In this document: piece by piece, positions 8,163-16,684 of the stretch
Layout: the number at the start of each line of letters is the position of its first letter
Numbering within the stretch: position 1 is the stretch's first letter
Assembly: GCA_937915145.1 (NCBI GenBank)
Contig: CALDNT010000037.1
Span: 90,016-154,015 of the forward strand
Source: an uncultured Reyranella sp.
Lineage (GTDB): Bacteria; Pseudomonadota; Alphaproteobacteria; Reyranellales; Reyranellaceae
Length of the DNA: 64,000 nt
Reading direction: 5' to 3'
Made by a program: the position numbers and the translations under genes
The notes under the pieces: generated by a model
Seen by the model: only the letters and a program-made list of their open reading frames with translations
Databases searched by the model: none
What the model was told of the DNA's origin: nothing

Positions 8163-8720
8163 CTATCCGGCGAGGCTCAGGGAATCCATGAACAAGGCGA
8201 TGGCCGGATCCTGGCGCGCGCCGGCGGGCGCGTGCGCCACCTGGACATAGAGCGCCTTGGGCGAGAAATAGACACGCGCGCTCAGCACGCCACGGCCCTG
8301 CTCGACGCCGAGGACGAAGCGGCGGCCGGGGACCGCGCCAAGCTGGATCGGCCCCTGCTCGAGCACGGTGGCACCAGGCCAGCTCTTCTCCATGCCGCCC
8401 TGGATGGCGACAAGGCGCTTCGCCAGCTCGGCCGGCGGCGCCGGCAGGTGCGCTTCGTTGCCGACGAAGTCGGTGACCATGAAATCGAGCAACACCCTGT
8501 CGGCGAAGGTGAAGGTGTATTGCCGCAAGGTGCCGCCGTCCGGCCGCGGGTTGGCCAGGAAGCGGTAGCCCTTCGGCATCCGCAGCCGGTAGAGCCCGCC
8601 CGGGCCGACGATGTCTTCCCACGCCGGAGCCGGCGCCTGTGCCCGGGCCTGCGGGATGCCCCTTCCCGGCAGCAACGCGGCACCCGCCGCCGCCGTTGCA
8701 ACGAAAACCCGGCGTCGCAT
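8163..8720 (-). CDS. Hypothetical Tat/Sec-exported protein
   Basis: A 185-residue protein whose N-terminus MRRRVFVATAAAGAALLPG is a Tat-like or Arg-rich Sec signal peptide, followed by an AQA cleavage region. The mature part (DIVGPGGLYRLRMPKGYRF) resembles the PsbP/DUF1795-like fold seen in small periplasmic proteins, a weak guess. The ATG at 8720 has GGAGGG just upstream; the track start 8732 is a GTG that lies inside that ribosome site. It is convergent with the glycosidase-like gene. Confidence 0.6.
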   Translation of the reverse strand: MRRRVFVATAAAGAALLPGRGIPQARAQAPAPAWEDIVGPGGLYRLRMPKGYRFLANPRPDGGTLRQYTFTFADRVLLDFMVTDFVGNEAHLPAPPAELAKRLVAIQGGMEKSWPGATVLEQGPIQLGAVPGRRFVLGVEQGRGVLSARVYFSPKALYVQVAHAPAGARQDPAIALFMDSLSLAG

Positions 8721-8809
8721 GAAACCCTCCACCGATCGTTATTGCGCCACAAGTGCAATTATCAAATCGATCCGTCGAAATATCCAGAGGTTTTGCGCTG
8801 AGTCGATAT

Positions 8810-8877
8810 TTGACATTTCAGCAGGTCCTGGACTATGTTCATGTCAGGCTGGCGCTTGGAATGCGCCGGCCTTTTTC
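8810..8877 (+). promoter_or_regulatory. Orphan sigma70-like promoter followed by a hairpin with T-tract
   Basis: TTGACA (8810-8815), an 18-base spacer and TATGTT (8834-8839) form a good vegetative promoter on the plus strand. About 10 bases downstream of the expected start, GGCGC-TTGGAAT-GCGCC is followed by CTTTTTCG, a small intrinsic terminator. No plus-strand gene follows: the flanking genes both run minus. Either a very short RNA is made or the resemblance is chance. Confidence 0.35.
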
Positions 8878-8946
8878 GTTTCCGGAAGACCTGCCCGCGG
8901 CCACCCGCATCTCCCACGCTCCCGATGGAGCGCCCCACCCGTCGTC

Positions 8947-9092
8947 ATTTTCTCGGACACCGATGAGCCGAAGTCGCCGGGGCCGGCGGCACAGCCGATC
9001 GCGGGGCGATTCGCCTGCTGGATCAACGGCCTGACCAGGATTTTTGGCACAGCGGAATGGACAACGCGTGGCACAACGAGCTGTGCCAAAAA
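8947..9092 (-). repeat. 146-bp dispersed intergenic element, copy 1
   Basis: Read on the minus strand, this begins TTTTTGGCACAGCTCGTTGTG and aligns over its length with 41755-41900 on the plus strand. Shared blocks include TGATCCAGC, AATCGCCCC and TGCCGCCGGC. The first 50 bases form a hairpin: TTTTTGGCACAG pairs with CTGTGCCAAAAA, and a third GGCACA lies in the loop. It sits 17 bases after the stop of the nitroreductase gene, in the same orientation relative to that gene as copy 2 has to its own upstream gene. It fills the roughly 390-bp gap 8721-9109 together with the orphan promoter. Confidence 0.7.
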
Positions 9093-9109
9093 CCGGCATC
9101 CCGGAGTGG

Positions 9110-9739
9110 CTAGACGCCGGCGTAAGGCTCGCCCCAGCGGTCCTGGTAGACGATCTCCTTGAGCGGGCCGCGGCCGACCGGGCCGAACTTGCCCATCGGC
9201 CAGCCGACCGGAAGGATGGCGTAGGAGTGGACGCCGGCCGGCAGGCCGAGCGCGGCATCGGCTTCCTTCTCATGCAGCATGTGCCGGGTGGTGAGCGTGG
9301 TGCCGAGGCCCAGCGCGCGGATCGCCAGCACCATGTTCTGCACCGCCGGATAGATCGAGGCGCCGGCCATGCGGTTGGGGGTCGGGCCGTCCTCGAGGCA
9401 GGCCACGATCCACACCGGCGCCTCGGCGTAGTGGTCGGTGAGATATTCCACCGCGGCCACCTGGCGGAGGTAGCGTTCCTTCGTCACGCCCGGCGGCGGT
9501 TCACCGGTGCGGTAGCGCGGGCCGATCACCTCGTCGAACGCCTTCTTGTACCAGACCGAGACCGCGTCCTTGATCTTGCGGTCCTTGATCACCAGGAAGC
9601 GCCACTTCTGGGTGTTGCCGCCGTTGGGCGCGCAGGCCCCGGCGCGCAGGATCCTGGCGATCAATTCATCCGGCACCGGATCGGGCTTCAGCCGCCGCAT
9701 GGCGCGGCAGTTCTCGATGGTCTCGAACAGATCGGGCAT
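9110..9739 (-). CDS. Nitroreductase-family FMN oxidoreductase
   Basis: A 209-residue protein of the nitroreductase fold. It opens with FETIENCRAMRRLKPDPVPD, the conserved Arg-rich FMN phosphate-binding start, and GACAPNGGNTQKWRFLVIKD, the second FMN contact. A late IRALGLGTTLTT segment is also typical. The family reduces nitro, quinone or related substrates with NAD(P)H; the specific substrate is unknown. It lies 23 bases downstream of the VOC gene and is probably co-transcribed with it. GGAG lies about 9 bases upstream of the ATG. Confidence 0.85.
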   Translation of the reverse strand: MPDLFETIENCRAMRRLKPDPVPDELIARILRAGACAPNGGNTQKWRFLVIKDRKIKDAVSVWYKKAFDEVIGPRYRTGEPPPGVTKERYLRQVAAVEYLTDHYAEAPVWIVACLEDGPTPNRMAGASIYPAVQNMVLAIRALGLGTTLTTRHMLHEKEADAALGLPAGVHSYAILPVGWPMGKFGPVGRGPLKEIVYQDRWGEPYAGV

Positions 9740-9762
9740 TGGTCGTTGCTCCTGGCTTGGAT

Positions 9763-10698
9763 TTACGAGGCGCGGCGGCGGGTGACTTCCTCGAAGCGGC
9801 GTTCGCGGGCGGCGCGGCGCGGATCGTCCATCTCGGCCAGCGCTGCCTCGGGCACCCAGCCGTCGCGGCCCGGGACATAGGCGCGGTTGGTCTGGCGCGG
9901 GTTGCGGTTCAGCAGCGGCCTGGCGTGCAGCGGGTGGCGCAGGCTGCGGACCTCGTGCTCGATCTGGAACAGCTTGCGGCCGGACTTGGGATCGACGATG
10001 TGCTCGAAGCGGTACTGGTGCTGGTTGCTTTCCTCGGTGACGAGGTCGCGCTCGGCCAGCCTGCTGTGCGGGCCGGAGAAATTGGCGACATAGACTTGGA
10101 TGTGATGGCCGTCGTAGGCCGGCGCCGGCCGCGCGGTCTCACGGAAGACCAGTTCCTGGTCCATGCCGGCGGCGACGTGGGCGGCCTTGTCCTCGACCGT
10201 GGCGCGGGTGGCGAAGACCTTGTCGTAGAAGCCGGCGACGCCCTTGGCGGCACCGACCGGCACGTCGAACTCGACATAGGCCATGCCCAGCGTCATGCCG
10301 CCGAAGCGCGGCGCCGGATCGTGGCAGAGAATGGTGTTGCCCCACGGGCAGGTGGTGGCGACATGGTCTTCATGCTCGACGAAATCGAAGCGCGTGCCGG
10401 CCAGCGCCTTGCGCATATTGCCCAGCCGCACCAGCAGCGCTTCGCGGTCGGGCAGCACCAGCCCGACGCGGCCGCGCAGCAGCTGCGCGGTGGTGCCGGT
10501 CGGCAGGTGGAACTGGCTGCGCCCGACGTTGATCCACATGTTGTCGACGCTGGTCATCATGTAGGGGTCGCGCGTGAGGCCAAGGCCGCTGACGTAGAAC
10601 AGCGTCGCCAGCCCCTGGTCGGCGACCCGGAGATTGACGTGCTCGAGCTCGACGATGTTGCCGATGTCCTCGGCGCTGCGGTCGTACTGGTTGGTCAT
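9763..10698 (-). CDS. VOC-superfamily protein (glyoxalase/dioxygenase fold)
   Basis: A 311-residue protein with two vicinal-oxygen-chelate modules. The first begins IVELEHVNLRVADQGLATLFY near residue 15; the second is around GGMTLGMAYVEFDVPV, near residue 150. An HHIQVYV strand follows. The His and Glu ligands of VOC metalloenzymes are plausibly present, but I cannot assign the reaction. The C-terminus carries an Arg-rich tail. It forms a two-gene operon with the nitroreductase downstream, consistent with aromatic degradation or detoxification. Confidence 0.72.
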   Translation of the reverse strand: MTNQYDRSAEDIGNIVELEHVNLRVADQGLATLFYVSGLGLTRDPYMMTSVDNMWINVGRSQFHLPTGTTAQLLRGRVGLVLPDREALLVRLGNMRKALAGTRFDFVEHEDHVATTCPWGNTILCHDPAPRFGGMTLGMAYVEFDVPVGAAKGVAGFYDKVFATRATVEDKAAHVAAGMDQELVFRETARPAPAYDGHHIQVYVANFSGPHSRLAERDLVTEESNQHQYRFEHIVDPKSGRKLFQIEHEVRSLRHPLHARPLLNRNPRQTNRAYVPGRDGWVPEAALAEMDDPRRAARERRFEEVTRRRAS

Positions 10699-10760
10699 CG
10701 TTCGCCTCCGATGGAGAAAGTTGCCGTGTTGCAGCAGGGGTTTGCGTCAATGGGCCTGCA

Positions 10761-11579
10761 TCAGTGGGCCAGCAGCAGCGGTACCGGACAGGATGAAATC
10801 ACCTTGGCGGTGGCGCCGCCGAGACCGAGGAAAGTCGACATCCCGCCATGGCCATAGGCGCCCATGACCAGCAGGTCGGCGCCCTTGGCCCGGGTGTAGT
10901 CGAGCAGCGCGCGACCGCGGGCACGGCCGGAGACGGCGCCGGGATCGATGGTCTCGACCGTGGCGGCGACGCCATGGCGGTCCAGCGTGCGCAGGAGATG
11001 GGGTGTCCCGACATCGTCCGGCGCGGCGCCGGCCACGACGATCGTGACCTTGCGGGCCTTTTCGAGAAACGGCAGGGCGAAGCCTGCGGCCCGCGCTGCC
11101 GGGGCGCTGCCGTTCCAGGCCACGACCACGGACGTCATCGGCGCGGGGTCGGGATTGGGCGGGGCGATCATCAGCGGGCAGACGCAATCGTGGAGGGCGG
11201 TGTGCACCGTCGCCGGTGCGATGTTCTCGGCGTCGGCGCCGGGCCGGCCGAGCAGGAGGAGGTCGGCGTAACGCGCCATCGCCACGAGCTGGTCGCGCGT
11301 GACGCCGCGGCCGCCGGCGAAGGTGGTGCCGGTGAGCGGCGCGATCAGTTCCCAATAGGCGCGCTCGGACTCGCGCGCGCGCGCCTTCTGCCGGTCGTCG
11401 GTCTGGCGCTTGAGGAACGGCATGGCCTGGGCCGCGATGTCGGCATCGCCGGGCCGGGATTCGGAGAAATGAATGGCATCGACGGTGCCGCGGAACATGG
11501 AGGCGATCCGGGCGGCGAGACCGAACGACATTGCCGCTTCCGGCCCGCCTTCGGAAATCGCAAGAATGGACTTGAACAT
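10761..11579 (-). CDS. Universal stress protein (tandem UspA domains)
   Basis: A 272-residue protein made of two UspA-like halves. The first begins MFKSILAISEGG. The second begins SVVVAWNGSAPAARA near residue 152 and ends with the nucleotide-binding signature VMGAYGHGGMSTFLGLGGAT, close to the G-2x-G-9x-G(S/T) consensus. Such proteins bind ATP and help survival in stationary phase or stress. It follows a small membrane-protein gene by 27 bases, probably as an operon. Confidence 0.88.
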   Translation of the reverse strand: MFKSILAISEGGPEAAMSFGLAARIASMFRGTVDAIHFSESRPGDADIAAQAMPFLKRQTDDRQKARARESERAYWELIAPLTGTTFAGGRGVTRDQLVAMARYADLLLLGRPGADAENIAPATVHTALHDCVCPLMIAPPNPDPAPMTSVVVAWNGSAPAARAAGFALPFLEKARKVTIVVAGAAPDDVGTPHLLRTLDRHGVAATVETIDPGAVSGRARGRALLDYTRAKGADLLVMGAYGHGGMSTFLGLGGATAKVISSCPVPLLLAH

Positions 11580-11606
11580 CGCCAGGCTTCTCTCCGCCGA
11601 TCCGGC

Positions 11607-11855
11607 CTATCGCAACGACTGCCGGTCGCGGCGCCACGCGCCCCAGGTCCGGGTGGCGATGAAGATCCCGGTGGACGCCGCCACGAAATAGTTCAGCAAG
11701 ATATAGGGCAGGCTGAATTCGCCAAGGCTGTAGAAGCGGCGATCCAGCTCGACAAGCCACACGGCACCGAGACTGGCGAGAAACAACACCCGGACCCAGC
11801 GCGGGCTGGTCGCCTCGATCATGCGGCAAAACCGCCGGACGTCATCGAACTTCAT
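11607..11855 (-). CDS. Small two-helix membrane protein, hypothetical
   Basis: An 82-residue protein, hidden in the track at the end of a long shadow ORF. It begins MKFDDVRRFCRMIEATSP. Two hydrophobic helices follow: VRVLFLASLGAVWLVEL (about 21-37) and YILLNYFVAASTGIFIAT (about 51-68). The tail is basic. GGGGAG precedes the ATG at 11855. It is the first gene of a pair with the universal stress protein. No family is recognised. Confidence 0.65.
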   Translation of the reverse strand: MKFDDVRRFCRMIEATSPRWVRVLFLASLGAVWLVELDRRFYSLGEFSLPYILLNYFVAASTGIFIATRTWGAWRRDRQSLR

Positions 11856-11996
11856 CGTCACTCCCCGCCCATCGTGGCGGCCGCAGTCTACGTCCCCCGC
11901 GGCCGGGTCGGCCAGAAATCTTCGGCCGCGGGGCAAGGTTGTCCCGGGTGCAGCGATGCTCCAGTCTGGACCGCAACAATACCATCGGGGGAAACG

Positions 11997-13178
11997 ATGA
12001 AAGTCCAGGCCTACGAGGTTTTTCAGTGCGACGCGGGATGGCGCAGCTTCTCGTTTCTCAAGCTCGTGACCGACTCCGGTCCCGTCGGCTGGTCGGAATA
12101 CAACGAAAGCTTCGGCAGTCCCGGTCTTTCCGCCGTGATCGAGGCGTTGATGCCGAATGTGATCGGCATGGACCCGATGGACCTCGAGCTGGTCAATGCC
12201 GTGCTGGCGACCAAGTCGACCCAGTCGCGCGGCGGGCTCGTGCGCCAGGCGATCGCGGCGATCGAGAACGCGCTGCTCGACATCAAGGGCAAGGCGCTGG
12301 GAGTGCCGGTCTATCAGCTGTTCGGCGGCAAGCTGCGCGATCGTATCCCGGTCTACTGGTCGCACTGCGGCTCCTACCGCATGCGCAATGCCGAGCTGGT
12401 CGGCACGCCGCCGGTGCGGACCTACGACGACATGACCAAGGTCGGCGCCGAAGTGAAGGCGCGCGGCTTCTCGGCCCTGAAGACCAACATCGCCATCGAG
12501 ACCGACGGGCTGATCAGCGCCTACCGGCCGGGCTTCGTCGTCGGTCGCGGCTTTCCCGAGCGCAACTGGGACGCCTACATCGCCCGCAGCGCCGCCAAAA
12601 CCGTGGAGGCCTTCCGCAAGGGCTGCGGGCCCGATGTCGGCATCATGCTCGACCTCAATTTCCATTTCCGCACCGAAGGTTTCAGGCGCATCGCCGAGGC
12701 CGTCGGGCCGACCGGGCTCACCTGGCTCGAACTCGACGCGCACGATCCCAAATCCATCGCGCTGATCCGTCGCGACTCGCCCTGCCCGATCGCCTCGGGC
12801 GAAACCCTGCTGGAACGCCGCGATTTTCGGCCTTATTTCGAGAACTACTCGTTCGATACCGCCATCGTCGACGTGATCTGGAACGGCTTCTACGAGTCGC
12901 TGAAGATCGCGGCGATGGCGGAGGTCTACGAGGTGAACGTAGCGCCGCACAATTTCTACGGTCATCTTGCCAGCGCCATCAGCGCGCACTTCTGCGCCGC
13001 CGTGCCCAACTTCCGCATCATGGAGATCGACATCGACAGCGTGACCTGGCGCGACGACTTCGTGAAAACCCCGCCGGTCATCGAGAACGGCGACTTCATC
13101 CTGCCGACCGGCCCTGGCTGGGGCATCGAAGTGAACGAGGCAGGGCTGCGGGCACACCCGGTCAAGTCGAGCCGGTAG
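11997..13178 (+). CDS. Enolase-superfamily enzyme (mandelate racemase/muconate lactonising type)
   Basis: A 393-residue enzyme of the MR/MLE group, which removes an alpha proton from a carboxylate substrate bound to Mg2+. The N-terminal capping domain includes GGLVRQAIAAIENALLDIKG. The barrel carries ALKTNIAIE (candidate base Lys), MLDLNFHF (metal Asp), LELDAHD, ASGETL (Glu) and APHNFYGHLASAI (His). The true ATG at 11997 has CGGGGGA upstream; the track's 10848 start is a readthrough. The acid/sugar substrate is not evident. It is divergent from the stress-protein pair. Confidence 0.85.
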   Translation: MKVQAYEVFQCDAGWRSFSFLKLVTDSGPVGWSEYNESFGSPGLSAVIEALMPNVIGMDPMDLELVNAVLATKSTQSRGGLVRQAIAAIENALLDIKGKALGVPVYQLFGGKLRDRIPVYWSHCGSYRMRNAELVGTPPVRTYDDMTKVGAEVKARGFSALKTNIAIETDGLISAYRPGFVVGRGFPERNWDAYIARSAAKTVEAFRKGCGPDVGIMLDLNFHFRTEGFRRIAEAVGPTGLTWLELDAHDPKSIALIRRDSPCPIASGETLLERRDFRPYFENYSFDTAIVDVIWNGFYESLKIAAMAEVYEVNVAPHNFYGHLASAISAHFCAAVPNFRIMEIDIDSVTWRDDFVKTPPVIENGDFILPTGPGWGIEVNEAGLRAHPVKSSR

Positions 13179-13228
13179 GCGAACGGGACGGCCGTGGTCG
13201 TGACCCCGCGCGCCGTCGCGCCCTTCGC

Positions 13229-14794
13229 CTACCAGACCCCGAAGAAGATTCCGTGTTTCTTGTGGGTGGCGGTGCGGGCCTCGACGTAGGCGTCGTCGAC
13301 CGTGACCCGCGTCTTGCGCGCCTTCAGCCAGCCATCGAGGCGGCCTTCCATCTCGCGACGGATGTGGGCGTAGGACTCGTTGGCGCCAAGGTCGCTCCGC
13401 TCCTGCGGATCGTTGGCGAGGTCGAACAGCATCGGCCTGAAATCCTGCCACCACACGTATTTCCAGCGGTCGGTGCGAACCATGATGGCGCGGCAATCGC
13501 GGGGGCCGCGCTTCAGGATCAACCGCGCCTCGCGGAAGGAATAGTCGAGTTCGGAGAACACGGCGTCGCGCCAGGCCTCCACCTTGCCGCCACGCAGCAG
13601 AGGCAGCAGCGAACGGCCTTCGACGAGGTGCTCGTGGGCCGGCAAACCGAGCGCGGCCAGTACCGTCGGCACGACATCGATTGCCTCGACGAATCGACTG
13701 TCGACGGTGCCGCGTGAAGCGTCGGCAGCAGGATCCGGATCGTAGACGATGAAGGGCACGCGCAGCGCCTCCTCGTAGAACATCTCCTTTTCGCCCAGCC
13801 AGTGATCGCCGAGGAAATCGCCGTGGTCGGCGGTGAAGACGATCAGCGTGTCATCGAAGCGGCCGGCCTTCTTCAGGTGATCGAACAGGCGGCCCAGCCA
13901 GTCGTCGATCTGGCGGATCAGGCCCATGTAGGTCGGCATGACCGTCGCCCGCGCGTCGGGGCGGCCGAACGACACCGATTCTTCGTGCTGGCGGTAGGCC
14001 GCAAGTACCGGATGCTGCCCCTCAAGTTCGGACTTGTCGCGGTTGAGCGGCAGGCAGTCCTTGGCACCGTACATGTTGTGATAGGGCGCCGGCGCCATGT
14101 AGGGCCAATGCGGCTTCACATAGCTGAGATGGAGGAACCACGGCTTGTCGTCCATGCCGTCGATGAAGCGCATGGCCTCGCGAGTCATATAGGCAGTTTC
14201 CGAATGCTCCTCGGCGACGCGCGCCGGCAGCCCGGCGTTGCGCATGTGCCAGCCGGAGGCCTTCTCGCCGTCCGGACCGGTGGCAGCGATCACATAGTCG
14301 CTCCAGGGATCGTCGGAATTGTAGCCCTGGCTGCGCAGGTAGGCGGCGTAGCCGCTCTCGTCGCCGGGCGGTGAGTGGCCATCGTAGCGGTCGAGCTCCT
14401 CGAAGCGGCCGGCACGCATGAGAGCGGCAACGGCGGAACCGCCTTCGATGCCGTAGCGCTGGAGGCCGTCGAGATCCGGCAGCACATGGGTCTTGCCGGC
14501 CAGTGCCACGCGGATGCCGGCGGGCTGGAGATAGTCGCCGATGGTCTTTTCGCGCAAGGAGAGAGGCACGCGGTTCCAGGTGGCGCCGTGGCTGGTCATA
14601 TAGCGGCCGGTGTAATAGCTCATGCGCGAGGGGCCGCAGACGCCGGACTGCACATAGGCACGCGAGAACAGCACTCCCTGCTTTGCCAACCCGTCGATTG
14701 CCGGAGTCCTGAGATGCGGATGGCCGGCGCATGACAGGTGATCGGCACGGAGCTGGTCACACATGATGAACAGAACATTCTTGACCTTGGCCAC
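13229..14794 (-). CDS. Sulfatase / phosphonate monoester hydrolase family protein
   Basis: A 521-residue alkaline-phosphatase-superfamily hydrolase. The catalytic Cys lies in CGPSR at residues 53-57, matching the CxPxR motif that becomes formylglycine. Metal ligands are visible in FIMCDQLRADH at the N-terminus and in TADHGDFLGDH at mid-protein. No signal peptide, so it acts in the cytoplasm, as the choline-sulfatase and phosphonate-monoester-hydrolase groups do. A formylglycine-generating enzyme was not identified nearby, although the SenA-like protein far to the right has the related fold. The substrate is unknown. Confidence 0.85.
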   Translation of the reverse strand: MAKVKNVLFIMCDQLRADHLSCAGHPHLRTPAIDGLAKQGVLFSRAYVQSGVCGPSRMSYYTGRYMTSHGATWNRVPLSLREKTIGDYLQPAGIRVALAGKTHVLPDLDGLQRYGIEGGSAVAALMRAGRFEELDRYDGHSPPGDESGYAAYLRSQGYNSDDPWSDYVIAATGPDGEKASGWHMRNAGLPARVAEEHSETAYMTREAMRFIDGMDDKPWFLHLSYVKPHWPYMAPAPYHNMYGAKDCLPLNRDKSELEGQHPVLAAYRQHEESVSFGRPDARATVMPTYMGLIRQIDDWLGRLFDHLKKAGRFDDTLIVFTADHGDFLGDHWLGEKEMFYEEALRVPFIVYDPDPAADASRGTVDSRFVEAIDVVPTVLAALGLPAHEHLVEGRSLLPLLRGGKVEAWRDAVFSELDYSFREARLILKRGPRDCRAIMVRTDRWKYVWWQDFRPMLFDLANDPQERSDLGANESYAHIRREMEGRLDGWLKARKTRVTVDDAYVEARTATHKKHGIFFGVW

Positions 14795-14834
14795 GCGGCT
14801 TCCCTCCTCGGCTTCTTGGGCTTATCTAAAACCC

Positions 14835-15410
14835 ATGACCGACACTCCGTCCATCCGCGACATCATCGATTTCTGGTTTCTGCCGCTTTCCGATCCCGAC
14901 CACGGCCTGCCGCGCGACATCTGGTGGCGAAGCACGCCCGCGTTCGATGCCGAGATCGTATCGCGGTTCGGGGCCGCGACCGAGCGCGCGGTCGCTGGCG
15001 GGTTGGATGCCTGGAAGGCTTCGCCGGAAGGGGCACTGGCCTTGATCCTTTTGTGCGACCAGTTCCCACGCAACTGCTTCCGTCGTTCCGCCCGCGCCTT
15101 CTGCGGCGATACAAAAGCAATCGAGACGGCGCGGCTCGCACTCGCCCGCTTCTATCCCGCAGCCTTCGGATCCAACCACAGGCTCTTCTTCTATATGCCG
15201 TTCGGCCACAGCGAGGTGCTGGCCGACCAGCTCATGGCCTGCGCGCTGTTCGACACGATCGGCGGCGAAGAAAATTTGCAATCAGCCGCAGAGCACCGCG
15301 ATGTCGTCGCCCGCTTCGGCCGCTTCCCCCATCGCAACGAAGTGCTGGGACGCACGAGCACGGCGGAAGAGCTGGAATTTCTGCGCGACGCTAAGCGGTA
15401 CGGGCAATGA
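14835..15410 (+). CDS. DUF924 family protein
   Basis: A 191-residue all-helical protein matching DUF924. Landmarks are [15 protein letters not shown] with a following WWR near the N-terminus, [17 protein letters not shown] near residue 73, and [15 protein letters not shown]. The family has a TPR-like fold; its biochemical role is not known. The ATG at 14835 lies 40 bases from the divergent sulfatase start. Its last 20 bases overlap the end of the convergent macro-domain gene. Confidence 0.85.
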   Translation: MTDTPSIRDIIDFWFLPLSDPDHGLPRDIWWRSTPAFDAEIVSRFGAATERAVAGGLDAWKASPEGALALILLCDQFPRNCFRRSARAFCGDTKAIETARLALARFYPAAFGSNHRLFFYMPFGHSEVLADQLMACALFDTIGGEENLQSAAEHRDVVARFGRFPHRNEVLGRTSTAEELEFLRDAKRYGQ

Positions 15411-15891
15411 TCTCGCGATAAAGCTCGGCGGTCGTCGCGTCGAAGCAACAGAAGATGATTCGCTCAGGCATGCGGATCATGCGGGCCTGGCGCACGGCGA
15501 TATTGGTCGCCGGCTCCTTCGGGTAGCCGTAAACACCAGTCGATATCGCCGGAAAGGCAATGCTGTTCAGGCCATGGACAACAGCAAGTGCCAGGCTGTT
15601 GGTGTAGCATTTCGCCAAAAGTTCGGGCTCGTTGGCCACGCCGCCTCGCCAGACCGGGCCGACGGTGTGGATCACATGGCGCGCCATCAGCCGATAGCCC
15701 TTGGTAATCCGGGCTTCACCGGTAGGACAACCGCCGAGGCTGCGGCACTCGGCCAGCAGATCCGGACCGGCTGCACGATGGATGGCGCCATCAACGCCAC
15801 CACCACCCAACAGGCTTTCGTTGGCTGCGTTCACGATGGCGTCGACGTCGAGTTGAGTGATGTCGCCTTCGACGATCTCGATGGCCGCCAC
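15391..15891 (-). CDS. Macro-domain protein, O-acetyl-ADP-ribose deacetylase-like
   Basis: A 166-residue single macro domain. [20 protein letters not shown] and [16 protein letters not shown] carry the ADP-ribose-binding and catalytic residues (Asn, Gly-rich loop, Asp). [11 protein letters not shown] forms the second loop. Relatives such as YmdB remove the acetyl group from O-acetyl-ADP-ribose or reverse ADP-ribosylation. It starts 5 bases after the end of the DUF882 gene, so the two are likely co-transcribed. Confidence 0.9.
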   Translation of the reverse strand: MAAIEIVEGDITQLDVDAIVNAANESLLGGGGVDGAIHRAAGPDLLAECRSLGGCPTGEARITKGYRLMARHVIHTVGPVWRGGVANEPELLAKCYTNSLALAVVHGLNSIAFPAISTGVYGYPKEPATNIAVRQARMIRMPERIIFCCFDATTAELYREIIARTA

Positions 15892-15896
15892 CGGCC

Positions 15897-16643
15897 CTAC
15901 CAGTAGCGGATCGAACCGGTATCGAGGTGGACGAAGCCGGAGCGCGGGTAATAGCCGACCCCGCCCATCTGGAGCGACCGTGCGGCCTGGCGGATCTTGA
16001 ACACCGACACGCCGGGAAGGCGGATATCCATGGCGTTGCCGTTCATGTGCTGGCTGTCACGCGCCACGCCGCGGCTGACGCTGGCCAGCCAAGCATTGGT
16101 CGTGGGCGACCGGTAGGCTGACAGCACCTCGATCGAACCTCCGTAACCCACGATCCGCGCCGTATGCCACAGCACATCGAACAGTAGCGGATCCATTTCG
16201 GTCAGGGCGTTGTCGCGGCTGTCGCGCAGGAAGTGGTTCAACTGGTTCAGCGCATCGCGATGGTAGGCGCCGTTCGACCAATAGGTGACGGTAAGCGTCT
16301 CCTTGGTGTTGAAGCTGATCAGGCTGAGGCTGCGCGGACTCACCGTGTCGAGCGGTGGCGGTGGTCCGGGCGGCTGTGCCGGTGCGAAACCACCGTAGCG
16401 CGCGGCGCGCAGGGTCTCCGGAGTCGTTCGCTGCTTTGCCGCGCTTCGAGAAGAGCCGCGCTGCACGGTCGGAGCAGCTGCCGCCTTTCGGACAACGACT
16501 TTCTTGGAAGGGACCGCCGTCTTCGCACTGGCCGGCGTGCTGCGCACGACTTCAGGCGTGGTCGATCCCGCGGACTTGGTCTGGGCGGCGCTGGTGCCAG
16601 CGAACGCCAGCACTGCCGCCAAGCTCAACGCAAATAACCGCAT
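15897..16643 (-). CDS. DUF882 / YcbK-like periplasmic peptidase (M15 fold)
   Basis: A 248-residue exported protein. [20 protein letters not shown] is the signal peptide; an Ala, Lys and Arg-rich linker follows to about residue 90. The C-terminal 150 residues are the DUF882 domain, with SAYRSPTTN, then [12 protein letters not shown] (metal His and Asp) and a final FVHLDTG. The family is related to D-Ala-D-Ala carboxypeptidases and endopeptidases acting on peptidoglycan. The track's 16679 start is a GTG that would bury the signal; the ATG at 16643 is preferred. Confidence 0.82.
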   Translation of the reverse strand: MRLFALSLAAVLAFAGTSAAQTKSAGSTTPEVVRSTPASAKTAVPSKKVVVRKAAAAPTVQRGSSRSAAKQRTTPETLRAARYGGFAPAQPPGPPPPLDTVSPRSLSLISFNTKETLTVTYWSNGAYHRDALNQLNHFLRDSRDNALTEMDPLLFDVLWHTARIVGYGGSIEVLSAYRSPTTNAWLASVSRGVARDSQHMNGNAMDIRLPGVSVFKIRQAARSLQMGGVGYYPRSGFVHLDTGSIRYW

Positions 16644-16684
16644 CCCCGCCCCGGGTTGTTGTATTTTTATCACGGACATACATA

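Noticed and set aside
9044-9092. Conserved peptide AQLVVPR-VHS in frames at both element copies
   Set aside because: Similarity extends equally through non-coding bases and centres on a hairpin, so it reflects a DNA or RNA repeat rather than a protein.
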